Source of the DNA: Marchantia polymorpha subsp. ruderalis
Lineage: Eukaryota > Streptophyta > Marchantiopsida > Marchantiales > Marchantiaceae
NCBI GenBank assembly: GCA_037833965.1
Contig: AP031359.1
Span: forward strand, 4,646,001-4,710,000
Length of the DNA stretch: 64,000 bases
Direction: 5' to 3'
Shown piece by piece: positions 22,011 to 33,692 of this stretch (the stretch's first letter is position 1; each line of letters opens with the position of its first letter). The translations under genes were made by a program, and so were the position numbers. A model generated the notes under the pieces. That model made no database searches and was not told the DNA's origin. It saw only the letters and a list, made by a program, of their open reading frames with translations.

Positions 22011-24848
22011 CATGTGTAATCCTCCACGTGCTTTCACTTTTACTCCTTGTAGCATTTGAGAGCTAAATCTTATAAAAAATTGACATCAGTATAATTCACT
22101 TCTCTTTTTTCTCTCATTATAATCTATGCAAGCTTTTTTGAAATCTCTATCAAAGGTTTCTAACTCTTTATTCTCTTTTCCATCAAAAAATATAAATCTT
22201 TTGTTGTATTCAAATTCTTTTATAAAATAATTATATAAAACTTACTAATACAACATAAATTAAACAATCCTTGAGTAATATCCAACACAAACGGGATTGA
22301 TTGATCCAATATTGCCACAACCCTCTCCTCTTCTAGACAAACAACAAATCTTATCTTCATCAAGATCTTTTCAATGATACAAACTAAGATCTTTATTTTC
22401 AATATCAGCTTGAGTTGCCAAAATCAACTTCTCTATCTTCGCATTAAACTTGGCAATCAAATCTTCACAAGTAATTTAAGAAGTGCATTTAAATCAATGC
22501 ATTTTTGTCTCATTGGGATTTTAATTACTCCCCAATTGTCATAGTAGGTTGCGCTTTCAAAATTATGTGAAAAATATGATGTCAAATAAAATTTTAGCTC
22601 TCAAGTTTTATTAATTTTTCAACCTTTGATCTTTGTTGCGCAAGGAATAATTTACAACTTTATGTAATTAATTTTTGAAATAAACCCATTTTTTCATTTC
22701 ACGCTTGAGTTCCCACTTGATACTCTTTCTTCAAATTTGACTTTGAATACCATATGTTGAAGTCTACAAAGGCTTTTACATCAAGTCCTCAAGATACTTC
22801 AACAGTCTAACTTTTTAAATAAATTGTTGTCTAGTTCTTTCATAACTGTTAAAAAATCTCAAGAAGTCCTTGCCACAAAAAAATAAAAGTGATAAAAATT
22901 GCAAAAATTAAATCAGAAATTTTTCTGTTTGATAATTGTTCTTATTACTCTTAAAATTCAAAATTTTCATATTTTTTATTTCAAACATGATCTTTTGATG
23001 AAATTTCAACAATCACGTAGAATCACGTAGTAATCACTTTTATTAATATAGATCTTGGTAGGTTTGAGAAATTTTTATTACGTGTCAACATATCATTGAG
23101 CTAAATAAAATTTTTGCAAGCTTCTTTGTTTGTATCTTGATGTGACAATATGTCATTGAGAACCTTGAAACTTTCACTTGTCACTAAGTCAAACTTTAAA
23201 TTGAGTCTAACCAATGAAAATATATCACTTAGTCAAATCAATCAAAATCTTTTTTTCCTATAATCTAAACTTTGACAGAAAAAAATAATGATATCCTAAT
23301 TTTTTGCTAGATTGTTGTGAAACTAATCAAGTCAAACTATATAGAAGTTTAAATGAAACTTCATACATCGTTCAAAAAGATGAGAATAAACTAGATGTCT
23401 TTCAAGTTGTTCAATACTTTCACAAGATAGTATGTAGTCTTTTGTTTCAATTCTGCTTGCTTCCGTTCATGTTTGCATCGTTCACCAACATCATACAAAC
23501 TGTGTAATAAATATTCTCCGTCAATCCATAAACATTGGATTTATAAGAAATGGTCACTCAAGACTTGATGAAAAAATGCTTTAAATTGAAATTCTTTTAA
23601 TAAATTAAAATGCTACAATGCTTTAATAATATTTGAATCATAAAATCAACAAAAAAAAACAGCCACATCTAATGATTTGTTTTTTTGGAGTTTGTATTGG
23701 AAAAAGAAAAAAAGTTTGTGAAAGATATGATGTTTTCATGCAGAAATATTTTCACCTTCTTTTTGTTGGTAGATTTGAAAGATTTAGCATTTACGCACTT
23801 GATAAGATAATCACTAGTTATTACAATGAATTTAGGTAGAAATATTAAATCTGACTTATTACAAAAAATAAGATTCAAATGATCTACAAACTTTTTCTAT
23901 TAAATTTCAAAAGGATCTAAAACATAAATTGATATCTACAAAAATAATTGCATGGATTTTTTAGCTAAAACTTGACATACATCACAACTCGTGCATAATT
24001 TCACAAACCTTCAGAAAAAAATCTTTCAATGATAACTAGAGTCAAGTATCTTGAAAGAAACTACCTTTTTTGCAGAATGTTTGTCATATACTGAATTTTT
24101 GTAAAATTCTTTTATTAATTCTAATGGATTTTTTTTCTAACTGCTTTTTGTGAAAGTCTCTTGGCTCTTTGATGAAAGAATTCCCTTATGATCATATATC
24201 TATGATCATATACAGTTAACATCTTTAGATCAATGCATTATTTCTTCTTGAAAAAATACCTTAATAAAATAATTTTATAATGATGAATTTTCAAACCTCC
24301 TTGTATTTTTACATAACTGTCATCACATTGTTTATTGTCATGAAAGCTTCATTCAAAAAGGTATTGTTCATCAATTGATACCCTTTCCAATCATGTGGTC
24401 AAGACATCAAATAAGCATTAGTATACTTCTTGCAATCTTTAATAGTTAATCAAACTTTGCTAGTTGAAAATTCCATGTAGCTTCTAGATAACATATGCAA
24501 TAACATGTTTTTTTTTTATTTGCTCTTATATTGATTAGCTTCTAATCAAATTTTTGCAACAACAACAACAATCGCCTATTATAATGGGTTTTAATGACGG
24601 AAAACATGCAAAATGTATTGAAATGCAATTTTCAAATTTTTTTATTTCTTTGAACATCAAGTTTATAATTTAGATTTTTTAAATTGCCAAATTTTAGGAC
24701 CAATTGTTGTCAAGACGCAAACAAAAAGCCAACACAAAAGTACATTGATACACCATTGTTGTGAAAAGTACTACATTTTTTTTCCTTCATATGATTAGGC
24801 TAACAAATAATAATTAATTTTCTTTATAGTAGCTCTAGTACGCCTTGG
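22011..24848. other. AT-rich stretch without recognisable genes
   Basis: No domain, splice-supported gene or clear element end was found. Open frames are at most 69 residues and low complexity. It may be a heavily decayed retroelement interior, but I see no motif to prove it. Confidence 0.5.
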
Positions 24849-25620
24849 TGTTAATATTCCTCTGGAAAGCATTCACTTGATCATTAAATATTCTACGGAG
24901 TGAATCACTCCAAGTTCGTTCCCACGAAGATCTATAATTTCTTCCCTATAAAACAATAAGCTATCCTTACCTTTTGACTCTCTTCCTTTTGGATTTCTTA
25001 CCTAAATCACAACGACAATACATTCCTGTAGTAAGTATTTTTTTTCTACAGTGTTATCTTTGCTGAACGGTTTTCCATTGACTAGTCAAGCTTTTGTCCT
25101 ATCGTCAAGGAAATATCAATATCATCCAAGATTTTGGTTCCACACCTTCCGTGCTATAGGCACTACCAGCCACATCTCTGCAATATATCCCTTCCCTTCT
25201 AGGTTCCTTCCAAACATTAGAATTCCTTAACACTTCCCGCTTGACACCAATCTAATCTTCCGGGCGCTCTCTTGTTTCACTCAACCGGCAAACACACTTC
25301 CAAAATTCTACTAGCAATGGTTATATTTCCAACCAAGATCACAATGGACCTGTTATGCAACCGTCTCTGACTCAAACTCAAAACTATTTCAAAAATTATT
25401 TTGAATATATTCTGAATTTTATAAGATAATAAAACACAAAAACAATGTCTTGGCTTTGGGACTTAAGTACTAATCTCTACCCAGAGTATTGCGGCAGAGT
25501 GGCCCACTAGATACTAGAATTTTGGATTTTTGGATCACTGAAAATCCGGATCTTCAAATTATTCCTATCTACCGCTAAATAATTAACGTATTGGTAGCTG
25601 GATGCAATTGAGCCCCATCA
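24849..25620 (-). repeat. LTR copy in reverse orientation (family of 37478-38177)
   Basis: Reverse complement homologous to 37478-38177 across its length, for example at GAGAGCGCCCGGARGAT, CAGAGATGTGGCTGG and TGATGGGGCTCAA. Ends are TG at 24849 and CA at 25620. Flanking five bases (CTTGG and TTAAT) do not match, so this is a solo or rearranged LTR. It truncates element D at 25621. Confidence 0.7.
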
Positions 25621-27399
25621 TTAATTGCAACCCGTTCATACAAAAAATACTATCTACTAAGTATCTGCAAGAGTCTCAATGCTCTGCCTTGCTACGAAGA
25701 GCCTTGGCCTACTCTACTCTTGCGCACAATGCAACATCCGTCCGTCGTTCCAACTGCTGGACTATTGCCTCCGTCTCTAACAATTTTGCTTGAGCTTCGA
25801 CTAACTGCCGAAAATTGAGAACACAATTTGCTGCAATCCACGTCTAATTCCTTCCGACGCTCTAACTCAGAAGTCAAGAAAGCTTCACAATCCTGCAATT
25901 CCTTCGCCTTCAGTGCCAATTCAGCAGCATGCGATTGATCTTTTGCCTTCAAAGTTGCCGTCAGCTTCTCTGCGCGCTTCAATTCTCTCGCAAATTCCTT
26001 CTGAGACAATTTCAACTTGTCCAAAAGTTCCACCGTTACCTTCCGTGCATTGCTGATGTCTGCTCAAGGGCCCTTGCATTCAAGCTCCGACTTCATATAA
26101 AGGTCCTTCTCCGTTACTAAACTTCTCTAAAATTTTGCACACTCCAACTCCTTCTCCCAAAGTTGCTCATCCCACTCCTGCAAGGTAGTTGTCTTGGCCG
26201 CGCACTTAGAAATTAAGCTCGTCACACTTTTAGCTACCTGCACAAATGCTGTCACCTTCGCCCTCGTCCTACAACGCACTAACTTTACGTAGGATCCTTC
26301 TAAGTTTGGCGTAGTGTACTTTGCCATCTTCGCGTCTAAATATCTAAACAAGGAACTATCCGATTGCTCAAAATGTCAATTACACTAGGTTCTACTGTCT
26401 TTGATTCTTCAGCCGAAGGCCCTTCACCATAGTCAAAACCGACTGTGCCCGAAGACACTTGACACGAAGGCATCGCCTGTTGCTCCGCGATAGTCCTCTC
26501 CACGTCCGCCGTCAATCAATCTAGAAGTTCATCCATCAAATTGAGCTCCCCCGCCGGCTTTTCAACTCTACTTATACATTCAAAGTTTCCTTACTCAAAG
26601 GCTGAAGATCTTCGGCTTAAGGCGCTAGTGGTTGTTCCAAAGACCAAAGACATTGACCCAAAGTCTCTATCTCTGTATCATCTTCTTGTTCTTTTACTTC
26701 CTCCAATAGTACTTCCATGGGCACAGCCAAAGAACTTCATTCTGAATGCCAAAGGCCTTTCGCCGAAGGCCATTCGTCTTCTGTTTCCGTTGCCTGCACT
26801 TCCATTTCCGTCCACTCCGCCAAAGTCACTGGATGCTAAGATGTGGCTTTCCTACACCTTGTACTAATTTCTTCCTCAATTCGCGGACGTCGCGCCTTCA
26901 TCTTGCTATGGGAACGCACACTCGCTGTCCTTATTTGTGTAGAGATTGGTCTTCGGACCCGCAATCCTTCACGTTGATCCACCATCTTCGAAGTCGTAAT
27001 CCGCTGCAATTTCCTCCGCTTCAGCACTGGACGTTCCTTGATGTCGTCCACCGACTTTTCAGCTTTGGCCAAAGGCGGTGCAGGTTCAATGTTGTTTTCC
27101 TCACCGGCAATTTCATTGACTTTCAGCACTCCTTCGTCGTTCGCAATTTCCCTCTCTAGCAAGAATCTCTTCTGCTCTATAGCAATTAGCAATCCCATTC
27201 CTCGGTAGATATTAATGAAGAACGAGGACAGGTAGTTTATTGATCTCCCGAATGTCTCATCGATGTTCTTGCGCATAGTACTCTAGAGAATGCGAGCCCA
27301 TTGGATCAGCTTCCTTGACACCGCGCGTTCTTCAAATCCAACCTGCCAAGTTGTCATGTAAGTCATTATTGATGATTGCAGAATCTGCATCAACACCAA
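25621..27399 (-). mobile_element. Element D: coiled-coil-gene transposon, truncated and interrupted
   Basis: Family homology on the reverse strand from 27399 down to about 25650. Its 3' end is cut by the LTR at 25620. Its 5' end is broken by element E, which inserts within the codons that in C read ALMQILRP. The 5' remainder of D is not found beyond E. Confidence 0.7.
25650..27390 (-). pseudogene. Element D gene fragment
   Basis: Unknown function. Decayed middle and C-terminal part of the family protein. The segment 27276-26836 reads INYLSSFFINIYRGMGLL, then KRRKLQRI (basic, possible nuclear signal). Further down come YLDAKMAKYTTPNLEGSYVK followed by LVRCRTRAKVTAFV (26351-26127), then coiled coil LKLSQKEFARELKRAEKLTA (26033-25692). 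Frameshifts separate the blocks. The block order equals that of C and F, so identity is secure even though no frame is intact. Confidence 0.68.
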
Positions 27400-29325
27400 T
27401 GTAATGACAAATAAATACTAAATGGAGCATAATGATAAAGATCCAATCCCACGAGGACAAAAACAACACAAAGAGTACCAATTATCACGTTCTTAATAGT
27501 CTATTGAGGAATTTGAATTCTCAGGCTTCTGTCATTCCCTTAGGTAGTGCAAGTGTTTGACTCTCGGAGGACACCCAATGCAGCGTAAGACACACACACA
27601 CACCTCAAACCTTGCAACAACTCAAAGGTCGATCGCGACCTCAACTTAAGATTCAGGGGGGAAAATTCCCAAGTAGTACACTCAGAGTATCTACAGGCAG
27701 CTGCCAATTGCGAATTTGCTTAAATCCTGTCACTAGCCAATCGCTATTTCAGAACATTTGAATTGGGGCTCCTACTTCGGATGCGGTATCTTTGACAAAC
27801 CGAAGTACCTCTCACGCGGTGATCAACACACTCAACTCACAAACGCGTAGAGAATACAGAGTTCCAAAACTCAGAAACTAAAATGAGAAAAGACCTCTAA
27901 GGTCAACGCCTTGGACTACTTTATTCCTAACTACCAAAACTATCACCCGCTACGATGCGAGCATCGAACAGGTCCTACACCTGCGGAGTCGGCAGTTGCC
28001 GCTCCCTCTAACTTCCGCTCTAAATCTAATCTTTTCAAAACGCCTGCTAATTCTTACTCCAGATTCGCCACCGCGTCCCGCGATCTTGAGAGATACAATT
28101 CGAACTTCTTGGCTAACCGGCGATGCCTTCGTCCGCTTCGCGCTATCAATTCGGCTGCACGATGCTCGATCTCGCGTAATCAAAGTCCGTTGTGTAATTC
28201 AATCTGCCACAAAACATACCCGCGCAAACACCGCTCCACTCGCGCACTTAAGACGTCACGCGTTTCCTCGGATAACTGCCGATTCTTCCCCTCGACCTCC
28301 GTCAATTTCGCTTCTACCTTGCATAACTGCTCCTCAGCTTGCGACTGCTGCGTCCTCAATTCACAGCACTGCGCCTCTAGTTTCTTGATTAACTCCAGAT
28401 ACGAGATCCACGCAGCTTCGTACTCGATCAGCTTCTTCGCCCTCATCGCCAACTCGTTTTGGTACTCTTGCTCCTCATTCTTCGCGGGAGCCGACAGCTC
28501 ATCAACCTTCAATGACTCGGCGTCATATGCGGTCCGACACGCCTTCAACCTGCTCAAGAGATCCACACTTGCGCCCTTGACTCTCTCCACGTCCTCTTGA
28601 AGACCCTCGCTGACTTGATCCGAATGCCTTCGCTTCTCAACTTCCTCAACCAGCCTCTTCTAAAGTGCTTGGTACCTTGCTTCTCTTGGTTGACTCTTAC
28701 GTTCCTTCGAGGCAACCTCAGCTACCAATGCCACCTTGATCTGTGTCCGATTACGCACTATCTCCACGTAGGACTCATTGATGCGGCCGTCTGCATACTT
28801 CTCCCGCTTCCGGTCGAGGTACTAGAGCAACGGAAGTACCTGCACACACAACACATCGGCGGCACTGAGGGCTGGCGACTATGTCTCTTCTGCTAAGGGT
28901 TCCTCACCTGTCTCTAGTATGACTGTGTAAGTGGAGATCCGGGGTGAGGCTACCTTCCGCGGTCCACTCTCAGCTGTTGCTTCATCTTCTACGGCCTTCG
29001 CCGCAACTTCCTTCAATGCCATAGGGTCCTCTTTAGTGTCCGATGACATTGTCAATACCTCTGCGGCTCGTTCCCGAAGAACCTTCATCCGGATGCCCTC
29101 CGAAGGAACTTCATTCTGCCTCAGGGAAACTTCCTCAATCAAGACCGCCTTCCCCTTATCTTTTTTTGAAGCCCGTTGTGGCTTAAAAGGCGTCGGCCGT
29201 TCTTCTATAATTCGGAGCTTCTTCCCCACCGATTTCTCCTTCTCTCTGGCTGCAATCGCCACTAGTCTTGCTTCCTGCAGAGGTCGTCCTCTCGCCGCAA
29301 CCCTTCTACTTTTTTTTGAGGCATA
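27400..29325 (-). mobile_element. Element E: coiled-coil-gene transposon nested in D, 5' truncated
   Basis: Its conserved terminus TGTAATGACAAATAAATAC begins at 27400 right inside D coding sequence. The conserved terminal block (27400-27900) includes CCCACGAGGACAAAAACAAC, CAGGGGGGAAAATTCCC near 27655 and GATGCGGTATCTTTGAC near 27780. The other end is lost near 29325, where AT-rich sequence begins. Confidence 0.75.
27930..29325 (-). pseudogene. Element E gene fragment, coiled-coil half
   Basis: Unknown function. Contains the linker (29262-28879, rich in K, E, R and ending LAEET), the block YLDRKREKYADGR...YVEIVRNRTQIKVA (28830-28730), then a long coiled coil: a 136-residue open segment (28590-28180) with KKLEAQCCELRTQQSQAEEQ and the C-terminal family motif VERCLRGYVLWQIELHNGL. 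The N-terminal domain is missing through truncation. Its sequence is more diverged from A, C, D and F than they are from each other, and is closest in style to B, which suggests two subfamilies. Confidence 0.66.
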
Positions 29326-30114
29326 ATTTGTTATAGCTATTTAGATGCCAAAAATTATAATTGATGATAGGCTGAAATGATTAAATTAAATTTCAATATT
29401 TCCAAAATAATCTTCTCTTCAAAACACATGGTTATTCAAATGCTTACAAAACAACAGTGAAATCGTATTGTGAATTTTAGCATTTTAAAATGTGGTGAAT
29501 GTTCATTCATATAATTTTTCAAGGTGGAATGTGAAAGAAAGACAAAATAAACATAACATTCAAGAGTAATTAACCAACATTTTCACACATCAATGGTTGA
29601 TTCAATTACAATAGCAATTTAATCCTCAACAAGTGATTAATGGATTAATTGATCATTCACTAATACAACAAGTTTAAAAAGAAAGTGACAACATCATCAA
29701 CTATAATATGCTTTAGATTTGAACTTGCATATGAGCAATTTGTTTTTTTACGTTGTCTACATCTTCGTTAAGTGTTACTCTGCACATATGAATGAGTGTC
29801 ATAAATCATAAATTTTGTGTATTATGTTCATACCTCAACACTCAATCTATGCTTTATGTCAACACAATTAATTGGAATTTGCCATCATCAATTTAAAATG
29901 GCTTTCAATATTCAAATAAATAATTACTCTAGCAGACTATTCAACATGAGCAATAAATAAGGCTCAAATTATGATTGAGCCTTACTCAATTATAATTTGT
30001 AAGCTAGTTTGTTGCATAATTTCAACTTATTAATACAGAGATCTATTGATCTTAAAAGTATTTTCATATAATTATTTATATTGAAAGATGCAATTTAAAT
30101 ATAAAGGTGTTTCT
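29326..30114. other. AT-rich spacer
   Basis: No gene, repeat end or domain is recognised. It is the flank into which F inserted (TTTCT at 30110-30114). Confidence 0.5.
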
Positions 30115-33100
30115 TGTAATAACAGTTAAATATCAAAATGGAGCATAATGGTAAAGATTTGATCACACGAGGACAGAAACAACACTAGAAAATCAAATAA
30201 TGTCACGAATTAACATTCTATTGAGGAGTTTTATTTATCAGTCACATGTCATTCCCAGAAGTAACTGTAGTTATTAAAGCCAAAGACAACACATTGTAGG
30301 GTGAATTCACACTCAGAACCTCAAATTCATCCAATAAATCTCCACAAAAGTCGCAAGCGACTCTGTAATTGATATTCAGGGGGAATATTTTCCAAGATTA
30401 CACATTGAGCGGATTGCATCGAACATGCAATGTACAAATTTGCTTAAATCCTGAGCTACACTATGTACCACTAAGAACATCCAAATTGGACTCTCTACTT
30501 CACATGCGGTATCTTCGACAAACTGAAGCAACTCGCGCACGGTGACAAAACGCACAACTCACAAACGCGCGGAGGAGTACAGACTTAAGATTGAGAAATT
30601 AACTTATGGAAAAGCCCCTCCAACAGTAGAGCCTTGGGCATCTTTATTCACAACGAACACCCAGAGGCATCATACGCTAGCTGCAAGCTCCCATCAGGTG
30701 CGACTTCTGCAAATGCAGCAATTGCCACATCCACAAATCTCCTGTTTATTCTTATCCTACTCAAAGCTGCTGAAAGCTCTAGTTCTAAATTTTACTTCGT
30801 CTCCTCTAAACCAGATATGAACAAATTGATATTTCTACCTAACTGCCGATGTCCTACGGCTCCGCTGGCTCCCAATTACTTCACTCATTGCTCCAGTTCA
30901 TCCAATTTCATCCACTTTGTCATTTGGTTATGTGAAATGGAAGATCATTTCACATAACCGCGAAGACATCGCTCTACCCTTGCACGCAATGCATCATCCA
31001 TCTTCCGTTCCAACAGCTAGACAATTGCCTTCGTCTTCACCAATTTTGCTTGAACCGCGACCAACTGCTACTCATCTGCTGACAGTTCAGATCGCAATCT
31101 GCTGCAATCCGCGTCCAATTTCTTCCTAAGCTCTAACTCCAAAGTCCTGACAACTTCGCAATCAATCAATTCTTTCGTCTTCAGAGCCAATTTGGTAGCA
31201 TGCAATTGATCTTGTGCCGCTTGACTTGCCATCAGCTCCTCCACGCGCTTGAATTTCCTCGCAAATTCCTTTTGAAACAATTCCAATTTGTCTCGAAGTT
31301 CCACCGTTACCTTATGCGCATAGTTGATGTCAACCTTAAGGTCCTTGCACTCAAGCTCCTTCTTCATATGAAGGTCTTTTAAGCTGCTAAACTTCTCCAA
31401 AGTTGTGACACTCCAACCTCTTCATCTGAAGTTGCTGTTCCCGCTACTTCAAGGTAGCCTTCGTGGTTGTGCATTGAGAAGTTAAGCTCGCCATTCTTTT
31501 GCTACCTCCGCATATGCTGTCACCTTCGCTTTCGTCCTACTACGCACTAACTCTACATAGGATCATGCTAACTCTGGCTCCGCGTACTTCGCCATCTTCC
31601 CATTCAAAGATCTGAGTAAGGAAATATCCGATCACTAAAAACATCAACTACACTTAGCTCTGTTATCTTCGGTTCTTTGGCCAAATGCCCTTTGCCAAAG
31701 TCAAAATCGACTGTACCCGAAGACACATGACACGAAGACATTGCCAGTTGTTCCGCAATAGTCTTCTCTACTTTCGACACCACTCGATCCATTTTGACCG
31801 GATTGGGCTCCACCACAAGCTTTTTCAACTATACTGGCACATCCAAAGTTTCCTTACCCGAAGATCAAAGATCTTCCGGCGAAGACGTTGATGGTTGCTC
31901 CAAAGACCGAGGACATTGATCTGAAGTCTCTGTCTCGGTCTCATGTTCACGTTCTTCTTGTTACTCCAACGGGACTTCCATGGGCACGTCTGAAGGTTGC
32001 CACTCCGAAGACTGAAGGCTCTTCGCTGAAGGCCATTCATCTTCAAATTTAGCTCACTCCGCCGAAGTCACTGTATGTTGCAAAATTGCTTCGCTACACC
32101 CTACACTATCTTCTTCCTCTATCCGTTGGCATCGCGCCTTCATCTTGCTACAAGAATGCACACTCGATGTCCTCATCCGCGTAGGAACTTGTCTTCTGGC
32201 CAGCAGTCCTACTCGTCGACCCACCATCTCCAAAGTCAAAGACTTCTGCAATTTCCGTCGCTTCTTCGCTGATCGTTCCACGATGTCGTCCTTCAACTTA
32301 TCCACTTCGACCGAAGACGATGCAGGTTCAATGTTGTTCTCCTCGTTGGCAACTTCATTGTCTCTTAGCACTCCTTTGTCGTCAGCAATCTCTCTTTCGA
32401 GCAAAAATTTCTCCTGCTTTGCTGCAGTCAGCAACCCCATACCTCGATAGAAATTGATAAAGAACGGAGAAAGATAATTCATCGATCCCCTAAATATTTC
32501 TTCAACGTTTCTGCAAGTAGTACTCCAGAGAATGCGAACGTAGTAAATTGGCTTTCCTAACACCGCGCGTTCCACGAACCTGACCTGCCATGTTGCCATG
32601 TACGTCGTTCTTGACGGTCGCATAATTTGCATGAGTGTCACCACCACATTGCGTCTCAATCGATCGCGGTACTCCATCGTCCGCCATCCGTTCTTGTGCA
32701 AGTGAGGTCTCTTGAATAGCTTCGCGAAGATTTTCTCCTTGGCCTAGATCACCTTCACGCTTGGGTGTTGTAGGTGTAATTGCCTTCCTCAGCTGCACAC
32801 GGCCCCAAGACTTGTCTCCAATGCTCAATTGTCATGCTCTCCGGGTTGCCACAGAGTCCCTTAGCGTCCGGCGCACTCCTTCATAATTGTTGCGGAAACC
32901 CAATTCCAACCCCATAACAAGAACTCGAGCTTGGTAGATATCAATTCCTACCGATATGCTCTCAATCCAAATTCTGGTACGTTCAATGCCGACAATCAAA
33001 GTCCAAAGATCACTTCATTGCTGCGATCTGAATTTTTCACTTGCAATCCTCCTTAAGTTCCCAATTTGCAAATGCAATCTTGCAGAATGTCGGCGCGAAA

Positions 33101-33687
33101 CTCCCGTTTTCTGCGTATGTCCTTCGACGCTCTAATCTCATCGTGAACTCGTGCGAATTGGTAAAACAAGTGTTGGAATTTTCCTTCCGGTTGGCGCCGC
33201 CTTTCACTACACCAAAGGTCCTTCGCCGAAGACCCTTCTGCTGTAACGCCAAAGGTGCTATCGCCGAAGTCCGAAAGCTCTTACCAAAGAATCTTCTACG
33301 CCTTCGTTGTCCCATGTCCTCTGCTGCATATTCTTGTAATTCAAGAGTCCTTAACTGTTTCCGATGTTTTTGGGCTCTTTGGAACGAGCACGCCGAGCTC
33401 TATCTATTGAAACCCTGCCTAAGGAAAATTTCCAATAGTAGAAAAAGTTATGAATCATCTACTCTAGTGGATCACAACTCATTTAATCAACTTTACAGCC
33501 TACAAGTAAAAACACTAACTCAAAAGAGAGATAGCTAAATGGATTCTACTCTTCCTAACTTGGCTTCTACTACAAAATCCACTATTTAATCTACTCCTGA
33601 TTATTCTTATCCTAAAAGTTTGAAATTTCTAGTCTTCTGCTCCTCATTCATACTCTTTTCAAAAAGATGAAAAACTACGTTACCACA
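30115..33687 (-). mobile_element. Element F: coiled-coil-gene transposon, full length, perfect TSD
   Basis: Reference copy, 3573 bp. Flanked by TTTCT at 30110-30114 and 33688-33692. In gene orientation it begins TGTGGTAACGTAG and ends ACTGTTATTACA. The outer ten bases form a weak inverted repeat (TGTGGTAACG against TGTAATAACA, seven of ten). Left and right 400 bp show no direct repeat to each other, so there is no LTR. The conserved terminal block is 30115-30640; the conserved 5' untranslated region is about 33320-33680. Confidence 0.85.
30648..33000 (-). pseudogene. Element F gene: full domain order, frame-broken
   Basis: Unknown function. N-terminal traces near 32980 read VPEFGLRAYR, then KLEFLLWGWNWVSATI. 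A 215-residue open segment (32701-32054) carries TLMQIMRPSRTTYMATWQV, MNYLSPFFINFYRGMGLLT and AKKRRKLQ, a basic possible nuclear signal. The segment 31828-31604 is a linker. Next comes a degenerate YVELVRSRTKAKVTA block near 31550, then a coiled coil (31400-31068) with KLELFQKEFARKFKRVEEL, and a C-terminal motif VERCLRGYV near 30960. It ends DASGCSL at 30648. Stops and shifts between segments make it a pseudogene. Together with B and C it lets the ancestral architecture be read. Confidence 0.7.
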
Positions 33688-33692
33688 TTTCT

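Noticed and set aside
30115..33687. LTRs at both ends of element F
   Set aside because: I compared the outer 400 bp by eye and found no direct repeat; only about ten bases show weak inverted similarity.
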